NCBI GenBank assembly: GCA_027604685.1
Contig: JADHYX010000001.1
Location: 104,711-145,956, forward strand
Length of the DNA stretch: 41,246 bases
Reading direction: 5' to 3'
Source of the DNA: Lobulomyces angularis
Taxonomy: Eukaryota; Chytridiomycota; Chytridiomycetes; Lobulomycetales; Lobulomycetaceae
The notes beneath the pieces were generated by a model. The model was not told where the DNA came from, did no database searches, and saw only the letters and a program-made list of their open reading frames with translations. Both the position numbers and the translations under genes were made by a program. Of this stretch, positions 10,370 to 20,225 are shown one piece after another. How positions within the stretch are numbered: the first letter of the stretch is position 1; every line of letters begins with the position of its first letter.

Positions 10370-12489
10370 TCAAACATCTCCAACACCTCTTAGCATTTGT
10401 ATAAATAATATTAAATTAAATATGGTAATCAAACTTGCAACAAATACGGAAAATATTTTCAATAAAAGACTATTCTCAAAGTTTTCTGAATGCAGTTCTA
10501 TTAATTTCTCTTCATCATCGAAATAAAAATTATTCATTTCATCCTCTTCAAATATTTCTTCTAACTCAAAAATTTCTAGACGTTCTTCTAAAAATTTTGT
10601 ATTGCTTGTTTCGTTTCCAAGATTTTCACTATTTCCCTTTTTTTTAAAATGGGAACGAGAAATTGGTTTGAAGGGATCCTCAATGGAAGCAGCAGAGTTT
10701 TCTCTCTCCAATCTTTCATTCAATTCTTTTTTGGCTTTTTCATTCAAAAATTTATTTTTTTCACATTTCATTATATCTGGTGAGCAGGTAAAATACACCA
10801 ATGGCCAAACTGCAAATGGCAATTGCAAACTTAACACCACTATGCTATTAGTATGTACTGGAGTATTGGACAATTATACCTTGAGATAATACTAACAACT
10901 CATTCATTCCTTCTTCTCCTTTTAAAATAGCTGCAGTCATTGAAGGAACGATTGCAAGAAGTCTAGTAATTAATCTTCTTGACCAAGGGGGTATTTTAAA
11001 GGAGGTCCCCAAAAAACCTTCCTAATAAATTACATGTCAAGATATTAAACTAGTAGATTCATTATACCATAACAACTTGACCAGAAAGTGTACCAGTAAT
11101 TGTAGAGCTTTGTCCTGACATTAATAAGCCGATAGCAAAAATTGTTCCTGCAAAAGTACCTAAATGTTTAATCAATAACATTTGACCATCTTGCAAGTCC
11201 GCTACAATTATTTGGTTATTATCACCAGTGTGAAAACTAGCTGCAGCAACAATTAAAATTGCAGCATTCACTAAACTGGCAATAAACAGCGATATTGATG
11301 AATCTATGTTGCTGTATATTAGTTTTTCGCTAATTGTATGACCACTGTCACTTTTGATCAGTTCATTTACTGGTATATATTCAATGTGATTCAATTCATC
11401 GTTAAAATTATTAGTTTCTGTTTCAGTTTCTAATTTATCCGCATCTCCCCCATTTGCAGGGGTTGATTTATCTTTTACCATATATGAATGCAAGTAAAGA
11501 CTAATAACAATTTTTAGTTTAAAGAAAAGTTGCATTGACATCATACTTATGAGGCTGGAAAAAAAAAATTAATGAAAAAATGAAATTGAAAATTACCATT
11601 ACTGTAGCTCCAACTATTGCCATAGATAGATATAATCCCCGAGTTTCTTGTAGTACGGTAATAGGTGGTGCAAAGCCATAAAAAACATCTAATTGTTGAT
11701 TACTATTTGTTAATAAAATTTCATACCAATCCAGTTTGGTGACGATAAATGAACTAACACAGCAAAACAACCAGCAACAATCATAACCATAATCATTATC
11801 AAAAATTCAAATATTTTTGTGCTACTTCCATTTCCCCAACCTCCCATAACTAACAAAACGTCTAATCCTGTCAATGCAACTCCGACTTCAATACGTATTC
11901 CAAATAGTAATTTCAGTGCAATTGCGGTACCAATAATTTCTTTAAAAATAAATTTTATAAATTTCAGTTAAAAATGTTACCTGCTAAATCACAGGCAATA
12001 ATTGCTATTTCACAAAGAACGTAGAAAACAATGTTAATTTTCTTCGGCAAATACTTTCTACAGCTTTGAGCTAAATCCAAATTAGTAACAATCCCTAAAA
12101 ATAATTTGAAAATGGTTGATAAAAAATGGCGCTACCTAATTTTAAGCTTAAATATTGAAGTAAAATTGCCAGCAAGTTTGAAAGTAATATCATAAATAAT
12201 AGAGAGTAGCCGTATTGAGAACCTGCTGCCTTACAAAAAAAAAACCAAATGGCTAATTAAAAAAGAAGAAAATTCTTACCAAGTCTGTAGCCCAATTGCC
12301 TAAAGTAAGATTTTAATTATTTTTATTTAATTTTTTTTTAACTTTGATTTTTACGAAAATACCTGGGTCCAAGTAGCCAACTAAAAAATGAAAAGATCAT
12401 TAAAATTATTAAATAGGTTTTATTGACATACCAGCAATCATAAATCCAGGTCCCATTGAAGCCAAAATTGACTTTATTTTCAGCTTCAT
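10370..12489 (-). CDS. NRAMP-family divalent metal transporter
   Basis: Start ATG 12489, stop 10370-10372, many short introns. Proton-coupled Mn2+/Fe2+ transporter of the NRAMP/SMF family. TM1 carries GPGFMIAVGYLDPG with the metal-binding DPGN motif completed across an intron (NWATDL, AAGSQYGYSLLF follows). TM6 has GATVMPHNLYLHS; the A-x-x-M pair is the Mn/Fe-selecting site of true NRAMPs, as opposed to Al or Mg homologues. The later signature GLLMSGQSSTITGTLSGQVV then MEGFLG and SLQLPFAVWPLVYFT are typical. The intron before VVLSLQLPF has a TACTAAT-like branch site (near 10830). Two features are unusual: an acidic insertion of about 55 residues between TM6 and TM7 (includes TETETNNFNDELNHIEYIPV) and a charged loop of about 100 residues after SLQLPFAVWPLVYFT, before a last hydrophobic segment ending RGVGDV. 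The N-terminus is very short. Located 154 bp downstream of the MFS gene on the same strand. Confidence 0.93.
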
Positions 12490-12643
12490 CGTTAGTTTTA
12501 AAAAAAATTTTTTAAGTTTTAAAATGAATTTATTTTAATTTTATTTTATACACTTTACAGTTTTATATATATATCACTTTTAAATTATATTTATAAAAAA
12601 TTCATAAATGACAAACAAAACTGCTGAATACTTTTTTAAAACA

Positions 12644-14462
12644 TTAACTACACCTCCAAATTAAAATACCTAAAAACACAGCAATAATGTTGCAAAGTGC
12701 ACTAATTTGAAAAGTTAAGTTGATGCATTCTTGTCCCTTACAATATTCCATCTCTGAATCCCTCTTCATTTCATATAATTCTGAAAAAATAAAGCTTTTG
12801 GAAAAGACAATTTTAATTAAAGAAAATTGCCAATGAAAAAGGTTTTTACCTAAAAAACATGCTTCCAATTGATATAAACATTGAAATTAAACCGACATTA
12901 GTAGCATACTTCTTCATTCCAAAAAGGAGTCCAACTAAAACGGGCATTGATGTGTTTACTGCTCCATATGATGTACCAATGAAAATAGTACACAGCGTCA
13001 GTTGCATCGCACTTCTGTTGTTTTCGATAGTTCCATAACCACCTAATTAAATTAATGTAATCAACAATTGGAACTGTTATGAAGAAACTAAACCTAAAGT
13101 GGAACCTAAAACATAACCAAAAAAGCAAACTAATGCTGAAAAACCAACCCAAAATACTCTAGGAATCTTTTTAAAACAAAATCTTTCAGATTTTATAAAA
13201 AAATCGCTCAAAATTCCAAAAATTAATCTTCCTAAAAAACTTGAAATGCTGATTAATGCTACATGAAACTTTTGAAGAGACTGCACTTTGGGAGATTGGG
13301 TCCCTTGGTTTTCGGCAGTCAATGACAAAATTATAGATCCTACATTATTGATGTACATTAAGCCACAACCTCCTACAATGAACAGCATTAAAGCTAGCAA
13401 GTATGCATTGAAACTAGATAAAAATTTCGGAAATAGTTCTTCCACTGAAAGAACTTCTTCTAACAATGGTACACTTTCTTCACTTTCTAATAAATTTTGG
13501 TTTTCTTCAGATTGCGTTGTGATGCGCGCTGGTTTGAGATGTCTAACATCTCTTATACAATAAGAAGCAATGACATTCGCCAATGCACTGATAACACCAA
13601 GAAAAAATAGAAATGAAGAAATATCCAATATTGCATCGATATAAAAGAAATTAGCGAATTGCGTGAATACAAAAGCAGATAATCCAATCTTCAAAACCAT
13701 ATTTAAGAATAATAAAAAAATTTTAATACGCAGCTAATAGGTACCCCTATCGCAAATCCGTGATGCTTATTATCCCAGTTGCGAACGTTTGTTCCCATCG
13801 CTGCCGCATAACTTAAATTGAATTTTTTAAAAAAAAAAATATAAAACAAATTAAAAACCTTGCAGCACTACCATGCCCAACAAGGAAAAAGTAAAAGCAA
13901 ACAAATAAATAAGATGGTAAGGAAATGTAACCTAAAATTTGGAAAACTCAATTTTAACCTTTCAACAGTATTATTATCACCTGCATACGTTGCTGCTATT
14001 AAACAGTACCCAGATGAAATCATAAACGCAGCGTATAAAAATATAAATCTTATTTTACTGGAAAATTTATCAACAATTATTCCTTGTTACAATAAATCCA
14101 TTAAAGTATAGTTAATTAATTTACCCATTGCAGCGCCTGATATGTGTGATCCGTAATTTCCTATTTAAAAGGAAAAATTTAAGATTATACAGTTAATTGA
14201 ACTTCCTAATAATTAAGACAAGGAATATTTTTTATATTCACCAAAAACTGCAATGGTGGAAACTTCAATTTGGTTCATATTTAGTTTATAGCCAATTTGC
14301 GGACCTATAAGGAATTGAAAAGCAATTTATAAACTGTTTTTAATTAGTACCATAAAGAGAAAATATGTATGGGGTTCCCGCACATAACAAGCAAAATATT
14401 GTTGAAATAAAGGATAGCGATAATTTTAGCATATAATTCCTATTGCTGAGATTAGATTCCAT
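12644..14462 (-). CDS. nodulin-like major facilitator transporter
   Basis: Start ATG 14462, stop 12644-12646; about eight exons, introns 40-70 nt. MFS protein of the nodulin-like/NFD4 family found in plants, fungi and protists; fungal substrates are mostly unknown. First exon ends in TM1 with CAGTPYIFSLYG, next PQIGYKLNMNQIEVSTIAVF, the family's opening block. Then GIIVDKFSSKIRF, HGSAASYAAAMGTNVRNW and NKHHGFAIGVPISC-IGLSAFVFTQ follow, with introns removed. A soluble loop with acidic ENQNLLESEESVPLLEEVLS precedes the second six-helix half, where FLGRLIFGILSDF is the MFS loop motif. The end includes FIGTSYGAVNTSMPVLVGLL and a lumenal CKGQECINLTF before the last helix, again typical. For the intron near 12850 the acceptor tccaaaag (not the nearer ttttttcag) keeps frame, giving FFSFIFSELYEMK. 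The function is transport of a small solute; which one cannot be told. Confidence 0.88.
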
Positions 14463-15042
14463 AACTTATTTTTAATAAAAACATTTTCAATTTTCATCAA
14501 GCAAAAATAAACAATTAAAGCTAAATGAATTTTATTCGCACTTTTCTACTTTGTAATTTAATAAGTAGCTTAGTTTAATGCAACGGCTTGCTTTAATTGC
14601 AATTGTTAAATTTGTTAATTTTTTCATAGGAAAAGATTGTCTTTGTGTGGTTAATAACTTCCTTCTCTCTAATGGTGATAGAGCAAACGACAAATTATAC
14701 TATATATATCTAGATGGTATCCATTAATCGTATGTATTTAAATGAATGTAATTGCGTAGTTGCAACTGCTTATCCAAGTAGGATAGTGTCCTACGAATTG
14801 AATAATTTTTATTGGCATCAAACATCAAATTTTTAGTTTCGTTAATCAAAATATAGTGTAATGAATAAATATTAACTTAGATATTAAGACTATGTTGTTG
14901 CATTAAACAGGATTAAAGTTCACAACAAAAATTCAAGACGTCAACCTGGGACAAAATGTGGTCTGAGAATATCGAAGTTTTGAAACTTCGAAATATAAAA
15001 AATTATAAATAGTTGAAACATGGCATCTAACTTTAAAATATA
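14463..15042. promoter_or_regulatory. divergent intergenic region, MFS (-) and LURP-one gene (+)
   Basis: 580 bases between two outward-facing start codons, so it should hold both promoters. It includes a tatactatatatatc stretch (about 14697-14711) that could serve as a TATA element; this is inference from composition and position only. No coding signal was seen. Confidence 0.4.
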
Positions 15043-15836
15043 ATGTTAACTCCAGTTCAACTATTACCTCAAAACCCTCCAATTGCAGCTGGTATTATTA
15101 TTAAAAACAAAATAAACTTAAACAAAGAAAAATAGTTGATCAAAAATTTTGTTCACCACAGCTGGTAACATTAACCTTGAGAGAAAAAATCTTGTCTCTA
15201 AGTGGTGATGACTTTAATGTATCAGACCCAGATACTGGGATAAACTACTTCAAAGTTAGTGGTAGAGCTTTTTCCATTAAACAAAAAAAAGTTTTATTAG
15301 ACAATAACGGCTTTCCTGTTTTAAATTTTAGTAGAATGTACTACGGTTGCTGTAAGTATAATTTTATTGTATTTTATGTTGTACTTAACTTCTTTTTCAA
15401 CTCAGTTCCTAAATTTCAAGTTTCTGCTAGTGACTGTTCAAGAAACTATCTATTCACAGTTAAGAAGCGCCCTAGCTTTTTAAAACCGAAATTTGTTGCT
15501 AAATTTAGAGATATTGTAACAGGAGAAATGTGTAAAATACAGTGCAAGGGAAGTTGGCTCGTCACCAATTCTATCATTACAATAGACAGAGGTTGCCGAG
15601 GCAAATTCAATCGCTCTATTGTTGCTGTTATATCCAGGAATGGTTTAAATGTTAGAAATCGTAAGACTCAATATTCTTGTTAAAAATTATTTTTTTTAAT
15701 CACTTCTTTTTTTATTTGTAAAATAGTACTTTTTAACAAAGATTCTTATGTTTTACAAGTTGCTCCAGGTGTTGATCTTAGTTTAATAATAACTTTTTGT
15801 ATTATACTTGATGAGGTTGCTCGAGAAGATCATTAA
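15043..15836 (+). CDS. LURP-one-related / Tubby C-terminal-like protein
   Basis: Four exons, 15043-15091, 15136-15351, 15406-15660 and 15727-15836; 209 residues. The fold is the DUF567/LOR beta-barrel with a buried helix, related to Tubby and phospholipid scramblase. Order of signatures: FCSPQLVTLTLREKILSLSG, DDFNVSDPDTGINYFKVSGR, LLDNNGFPVLNF, then after the middle strands YVLQVAPGVDLSLIITFCII with LDEV, the hydrophobic C-terminal helix. The ATG at 15043 was chosen because the earlier ATG at 15019 soon meets a stop. The second intron (15352-15405) is 54 nt with no stop, so unspliced RNA stays in frame; splicing is favoured because it has GTAAGT and a pyrimidine-AG end and because the insert (VLNFFFNS) breaks the barrel. 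The molecular role of this family in fungi is not known; phospholipid or membrane binding is an inference from the fold. Confidence 0.87.
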
Positions 15837-16004
15837 ATAGTCATTGAAAAAATGAATTTTTGTATTTATGAATTTTTTTTAAAGTATATATTTTTTATCT
15901 TATATTTATAATATTTTTTTAAATCAAAGAAAATTTCAGATTGTTAATGTAAACTGTGTAAAAAAGAAATAATAAAGAAAGCAAAAGAACAAAAAAGGAA
16001 AAAC
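15837..16004. terminator. convergent 3' region, LURP-one gene and HOP1
   Basis: 168 bases between two converging stop codons, A/T-rich with AATAAA-like text on the plus strand (aataataaagaaa, about 15968-15980). It must carry both polyadenylation regions. Assignment rests on position. Confidence 0.4.
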
Positions 16005-18649
16005 TTAACCGAGTCTTAATTTTGTAGATACCACTGAAACTTTTTTTTTTTCAGTAGAAGATGACTTTACCTGCTTCATTTTCTTTTCATTTGCAGAGTT
16101 GACAAAACAATTAGATTTTGAAGAAAAATAAAATTCATATAGTTCTCGAGTTTTTTTATTTTTTGGAACATAATAAACTTCTAAAAAAAAAATTGGTCAT
16201 AATAGTAATTTTAAATACCTTTTCCTTTTGTTCTAATTTTTTTACTTAATGCTAAAAATCCGTCGTTCACCAAATTGTTAAACAGTTTTTGTGTGGCATT
16301 TAAACTAGTTCCTAAAAAATAAAAATAAAAAAATTAATAATTATGAAAAAAAAAATGAATTTAACCAAGTGTATCTAGATTTTTAAAAAAATAAAAAAAT
16401 TTAAAATAAATTCTCTATCAAATTAAACCACAAAACTTTTCAATGCTTTCAAAACCTTCGACCCATATATAACCTATAGCCCTTCGATATTTTGAGATAT
16501 CACTTTGTTTTTTTAAATCAAAACAAGAATGTTTTTTTTGATTGTTATTTTCTTTATCAGCAGCATATAAAGTATTTAAACAATTGTAACAATTATGTTT
16601 TTCGGGAATTCTAAAATCTTCTGAGTTTTTGAATCCAAAACAAAACAAGTGACCCCAAGTATTGCAAGAACTACAGTGCTTTTTTTTTAGGTAAAAATTT
16701 TAATCAATAGATAGCAAAAGCCATAAAATACAATCATATCGTGATCCACCTGATTATTTACTTCACAAGGACAGCAAACATTTTTTTCTATAGATTTGGA
16801 CTCTTCTTGTAAAACTATTATTTCTTGTTCAACTCCTTCCATTACTAAAAAAAAAATAAAAAGCCCAAATAAATCACAATACAATCAACGCTAATTTCCC
16901 CTAAAGAGTGCAATCGTTCTGCACCATTCAGGCGATGTTCTTTTTCACAAAGAAGGTTAACTAATTCTTGAGTACTCTCTTCATAGTTAAGTATTTAAAA
17001 AGTATAAAGAAATAAAAAATTTAAATTACCGGACTGCTGTGCACTGTAACTACTACTCTTGAAGGTAGTAGCCTCTACAATCTGACCCGAATTCAAAAGA
17101 ACGGTGTCTTGAGATATATCTGAAAAATAAAATTTCAACGATAAAAAACAAATAATTCACCTGAACTACGGATTGGCGAGCAATGTACAATGTCCATTTC
17201 TGAACCCTCTACTAAATTAGATAAAGGTATATTAAAGACATATTCAATTAATACTTAAGTCTTTGATGTTTTCATCATCTTTATCACACGAAATATTGGC
17301 AGCTGTTTCAACGCATAAATCAACACTGAATACAAAGTAATATTGTACTTGGGACTTAAAAAAGATATACTGTACCTATGAAATCCAGTTTTCAAGCTGC
17401 CAAGAGTGATAGTTTCTGCATCTCTACCAAAATAAAACAATTTATCACCATCCCCTGCACTGAAACAAGGAGGTTCATAATCTAATTTAAAAATTTTGCA
17501 ATAAGTTAACATTATAATAAAAAAAGCATGTTGCAGTGGTTGTGTTGCATTATTCTTTGATTTAAAAAAAAAAATATCAACTTACTCGCGGGTGTGTTTT
17601 CTTCATAATAGTAAAGTTTCATAGTTATATTCTATTAATACATTACTTCTTAAAAACAACAAAATAGTTCACTTACAGTATTTTCTGGTAGCATCTGCAA
17701 AAAACAATACAATTATTAAATATAAAGATGTGTAAATTACCTTTAACGACTGTGTCATCACTGTCAATCTTCGTAACATTTGAGTCGTTGCCCTCAAAAT
17801 ATCCTTCTTTGACACTAATTCGATTGGACTGGGATTTTTAGAATTGTTGCTGGAATAATTTTTTCCACTGGAATTAATTTGCATACTAGTTCCACCTTCT
17901 GCTGGGTAGGAAAACCTGAACGTGTAGCTCTCTAGTCTATTATATTTTAACCGTAAGAGCGCTAAGTACAATTTTAATGAAATTATTACAATTCTTCTGG
18001 TTTTTTTGGATCTGCATATATTCCAAAAATTAACGTTTTTAGCTATTTGTAGAAATTTAATTTAAATATTTCAATTTAATCAACTCTACGTATTTCTTTT
18101 CCAATGCTTCAAAGCAGCCTAATTCCTAACCAATGTAATTAATACAAATAACTCATTTTTTGTCAATACTAGCCAATCCAATAGGTCGTTCGCTTCCTTG
18201 GAGGCATTTCTTTTCAATGTTTTAAATTTCTGGCCAGCAACTAAATAATAACATTTTAGGACGAAAGAGATGATTTAGATATTAACCTGCTACTTCTTCA
18301 AAGTGGTCATCATTAAACAATAGTCTCTACACATAAGCAAATAGGAAAAAAAAAATTAACCACAATGATAAATTGTTAATTATATAAACTTAAAAAGTGC
18401 AAGTTAAAAGTATGAATAAAGAATTAAAAGAATAATACTACAAATTGAATAAAATGTAAGAAAAAATTAAGACTAATTTAGCAAAAAAGACTCACCAAGT
18501 AAGTAACAGATGATATGGTAGTTCTGAGCAAGTTAGAAACAACGTTAAGGGATTGGAGTTGGGTTGGATTTTCCTGTAAAAAGAATGCAAGATTTATAAT
18601 AATAATTAAATTTATAACTTACTTGTTTTGTAAGTTGCACTTGTGCCAT
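16005..18649 (-). CDS. HOP1: Hop1/HORMAD meiotic chromosome-axis protein (HORMA-PHD-winged helix)
   Basis: Minus-strand gene, start ATG 18649 (MAQVQLTKQ), stop 16005-16007, over a dozen exons; most introns are short but 18327-18495 is 169 nt. HORMA domain, about residues 10-220: SLNVVSNLLRTTISSVTYLR, LFNDDHFEEV, CFEALEKKYLKTLIFGIYAD, ESYTFRFSYP, KLYYYEENTPANYEPPCFSA, GLSLK-like strand TLGSLKTGFH. Next comes an acidic/Ser linker with SQ and TQ sites (DISQDT, STQEL), candidate ATM/ATR-type targets. A C4HC3 PHD finger follows: CCPCEV, HCSSCNTWGHLFC, CYNC. Then a winged-helix piece (TQKLFNNLVNDGFLALSKKI, VYYVPKN) and a basic C-terminal end (KKKVSVVSTKLRLG) that could act as closure motif. Hop1 binds its own or axis-partner closure motifs and builds the meiotic axis, promoting double-strand breaks and homologue bias. 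HORMA call is firm; closure motif is inference. Confidence 0.93.
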
Positions 18650-19175
18650 TTTTATTAATAAAAAATTTAATTTTACAATTTCCTTTTTTTTTACTTTTTA
18701 ACTTTTATTAAAAAATTTTTTTTTGGTGATTTTTTTACTTTTTCAATTTCAACATATTTGATCTCATACTAGTTGAAATTTCAGAAATGACCAAACCACT
18801 TTTTTTATAATCGGTATACCAATAAATTCATGAAGAAGAATTCAAAAATTGGGAAATATTCTATTGTTAAAATAAATCGGAAAAACATGCAATATCACAA
18901 AAATAATTTTATGCATTAACTTTAAAGTGTTTATTACTGATAGCAATACTGATTCTAAAAATAATGCATAAGGGTAAAATGATTAATGTTATCGAATTTC
19001 AAGGTTTTTACTCTATGAGATCTGAAAAACTTTAAAATATAACAAAAATATGAAAATCTAACAGCTATGTTAATGATAACGAATTCAAAATTATAGTCAT
19101 TATTATACTACTAATTTTTTTTATTTTTTCCAAATTAATTCATTTTGAAAAAAATAAAAACTTTTTTTTAAAAAG
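18650..19175. promoter_or_regulatory. divergent intergenic region, HOP1 (-) and TMEM223-like gene (+)
   Basis: 526 bases between outward-facing starts, A/T-rich with poly-T runs next to HOP1. Presumably both promoters. No recognised binding site and no coding signal. Confidence 0.4.
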
Positions 19176-19986
19176 ATGTATTTTAATCAAAAAACTATAT
19201 TTTCATTTGCTACAATAATTAATAGACAAAATTTTAAAACAATTAATCTAACTTTCAAAAGATTTAATAACACTTCCAAACCTCGCTTAAAACAAAAAAC
19301 AAAAAATAATGTGAATACTACAAACAATCTGGGCATTAATGTCACGAAGGATGTTTTAATTTATGAGCATGAAAGTATGTTTATTAAAAAAAAGTTTTGT
19401 TCCTTTTTTATTGTTGCTTAGAAAAGATTGGAAACTTTTCCAAAATAATTCATCTTTGGGCAGGTAGAAACTTTATCTTTTATTATGTTGATCCATTTTC
19501 AAAAATTACTAGTTGGGCAATTTCTTTTTTTTGCAAAATCAGCTCATCATTTTTTCAATGAGTTGGTGGATGAGGAAACAAAGTATGCATAAAAGTCATT
19601 TCAAAATAACTCTTTTTCTAAATTTAATAAAACTTAATTTTTTGTGTAGTGAAAAAGCGTCATTAAACAAAAGAACTGTTTATGCTTCATTGTGTATTGC
19701 ACTAGGTGTAGTTTTATCACATCTAGTACACTTCTATACAAAAAAAGCGGTGAAGTCAATAGTGCTACTCAATGGGGGAAGATACATTAATATAAAGACT
19801 GCTAATTACTTATTTGCAAAGGATCACTTAATTCCTACAAGAAACCTTCAGTTTAAAAAGTTAAATACTCCTACTAACTACCACATTTTAAATGTGAAAG
19901 TAGCACAGGACCGTTTAAAATTTATTATTGATAAAAGAGGTCACTTTAGTGAACCACAATTGTTTAAGCAAATATTTAATAGCTAA
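19176..19986 (+). CDS. TMEM223-like mitochondrial inner-membrane protein
   Basis: Exons 19176-19374, 19422-19463, 19513-19582, 19650-19986; 215 residues. The first 55 residues are basic, with Asn and Thr but few acids, typical of a mitochondrial presequence. Then comes TKDVLIYEHE, which matches the DVLLFEHD block at the same place in animal TMEM223. After two hydrophobic segments (IIHLWAVGQFLFF and SLCIALGVVLSHLVHF) the text KKAVKSIVLLNGGRYINIKT matches the SVVLRAGGQQVTL strand, and LKFIIDKRGHFSEPQLF matches the FLLDKTGHFPNTKLF block near the end. Animal TMEM223 is a mitochondrial membrane protein; the exact role of the fungal form is not established here. Length and two-helix topology fit. 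Shares a divergent promoter with HOP1. Confidence 0.85.
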
Positions 19987-20225
19987 TATCGTATAGTTAT
20001 GATAAGTATTACAAAACATAAAACTTCTAGTTGCTGATTTCTGCTATGTTACTACCATTATATGCAACTTCTATTTCATCTTACCATTTTATATATTGCT
20101 ACCTTACAACAACGATTCTAAGCTCTTCTTATCAATATATCTATTCATTTTGATTGAGTTTATAATATTTTCACATTAAAATAGAAATTAAAAAAAAAAA
20201 AAAATTAAGTCTAGTAAAAAAAAAA
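19987..20225. promoter_or_regulatory. upstream region of eRF3
   Basis: 239 bases between the TMEM223-like stop and the eRF3 start on the same strand. It ends in an A-rich leader (about 20185-20225) like the one before 39165. Nothing more specific was recognised. Confidence 0.35.

Noticed and set aside
12644..12868. Separate small gene beginning at ATG 12868
   Set aside because: It is the last MFS exon read back through its intron; splicing gives a continuous MFS protein.
16089..16420. Separate gene for the winged-helix segment
   Set aside because: Phases join it to the PHD exons, and the same domain order is known in Hop1, so one gene is the simpler reading.
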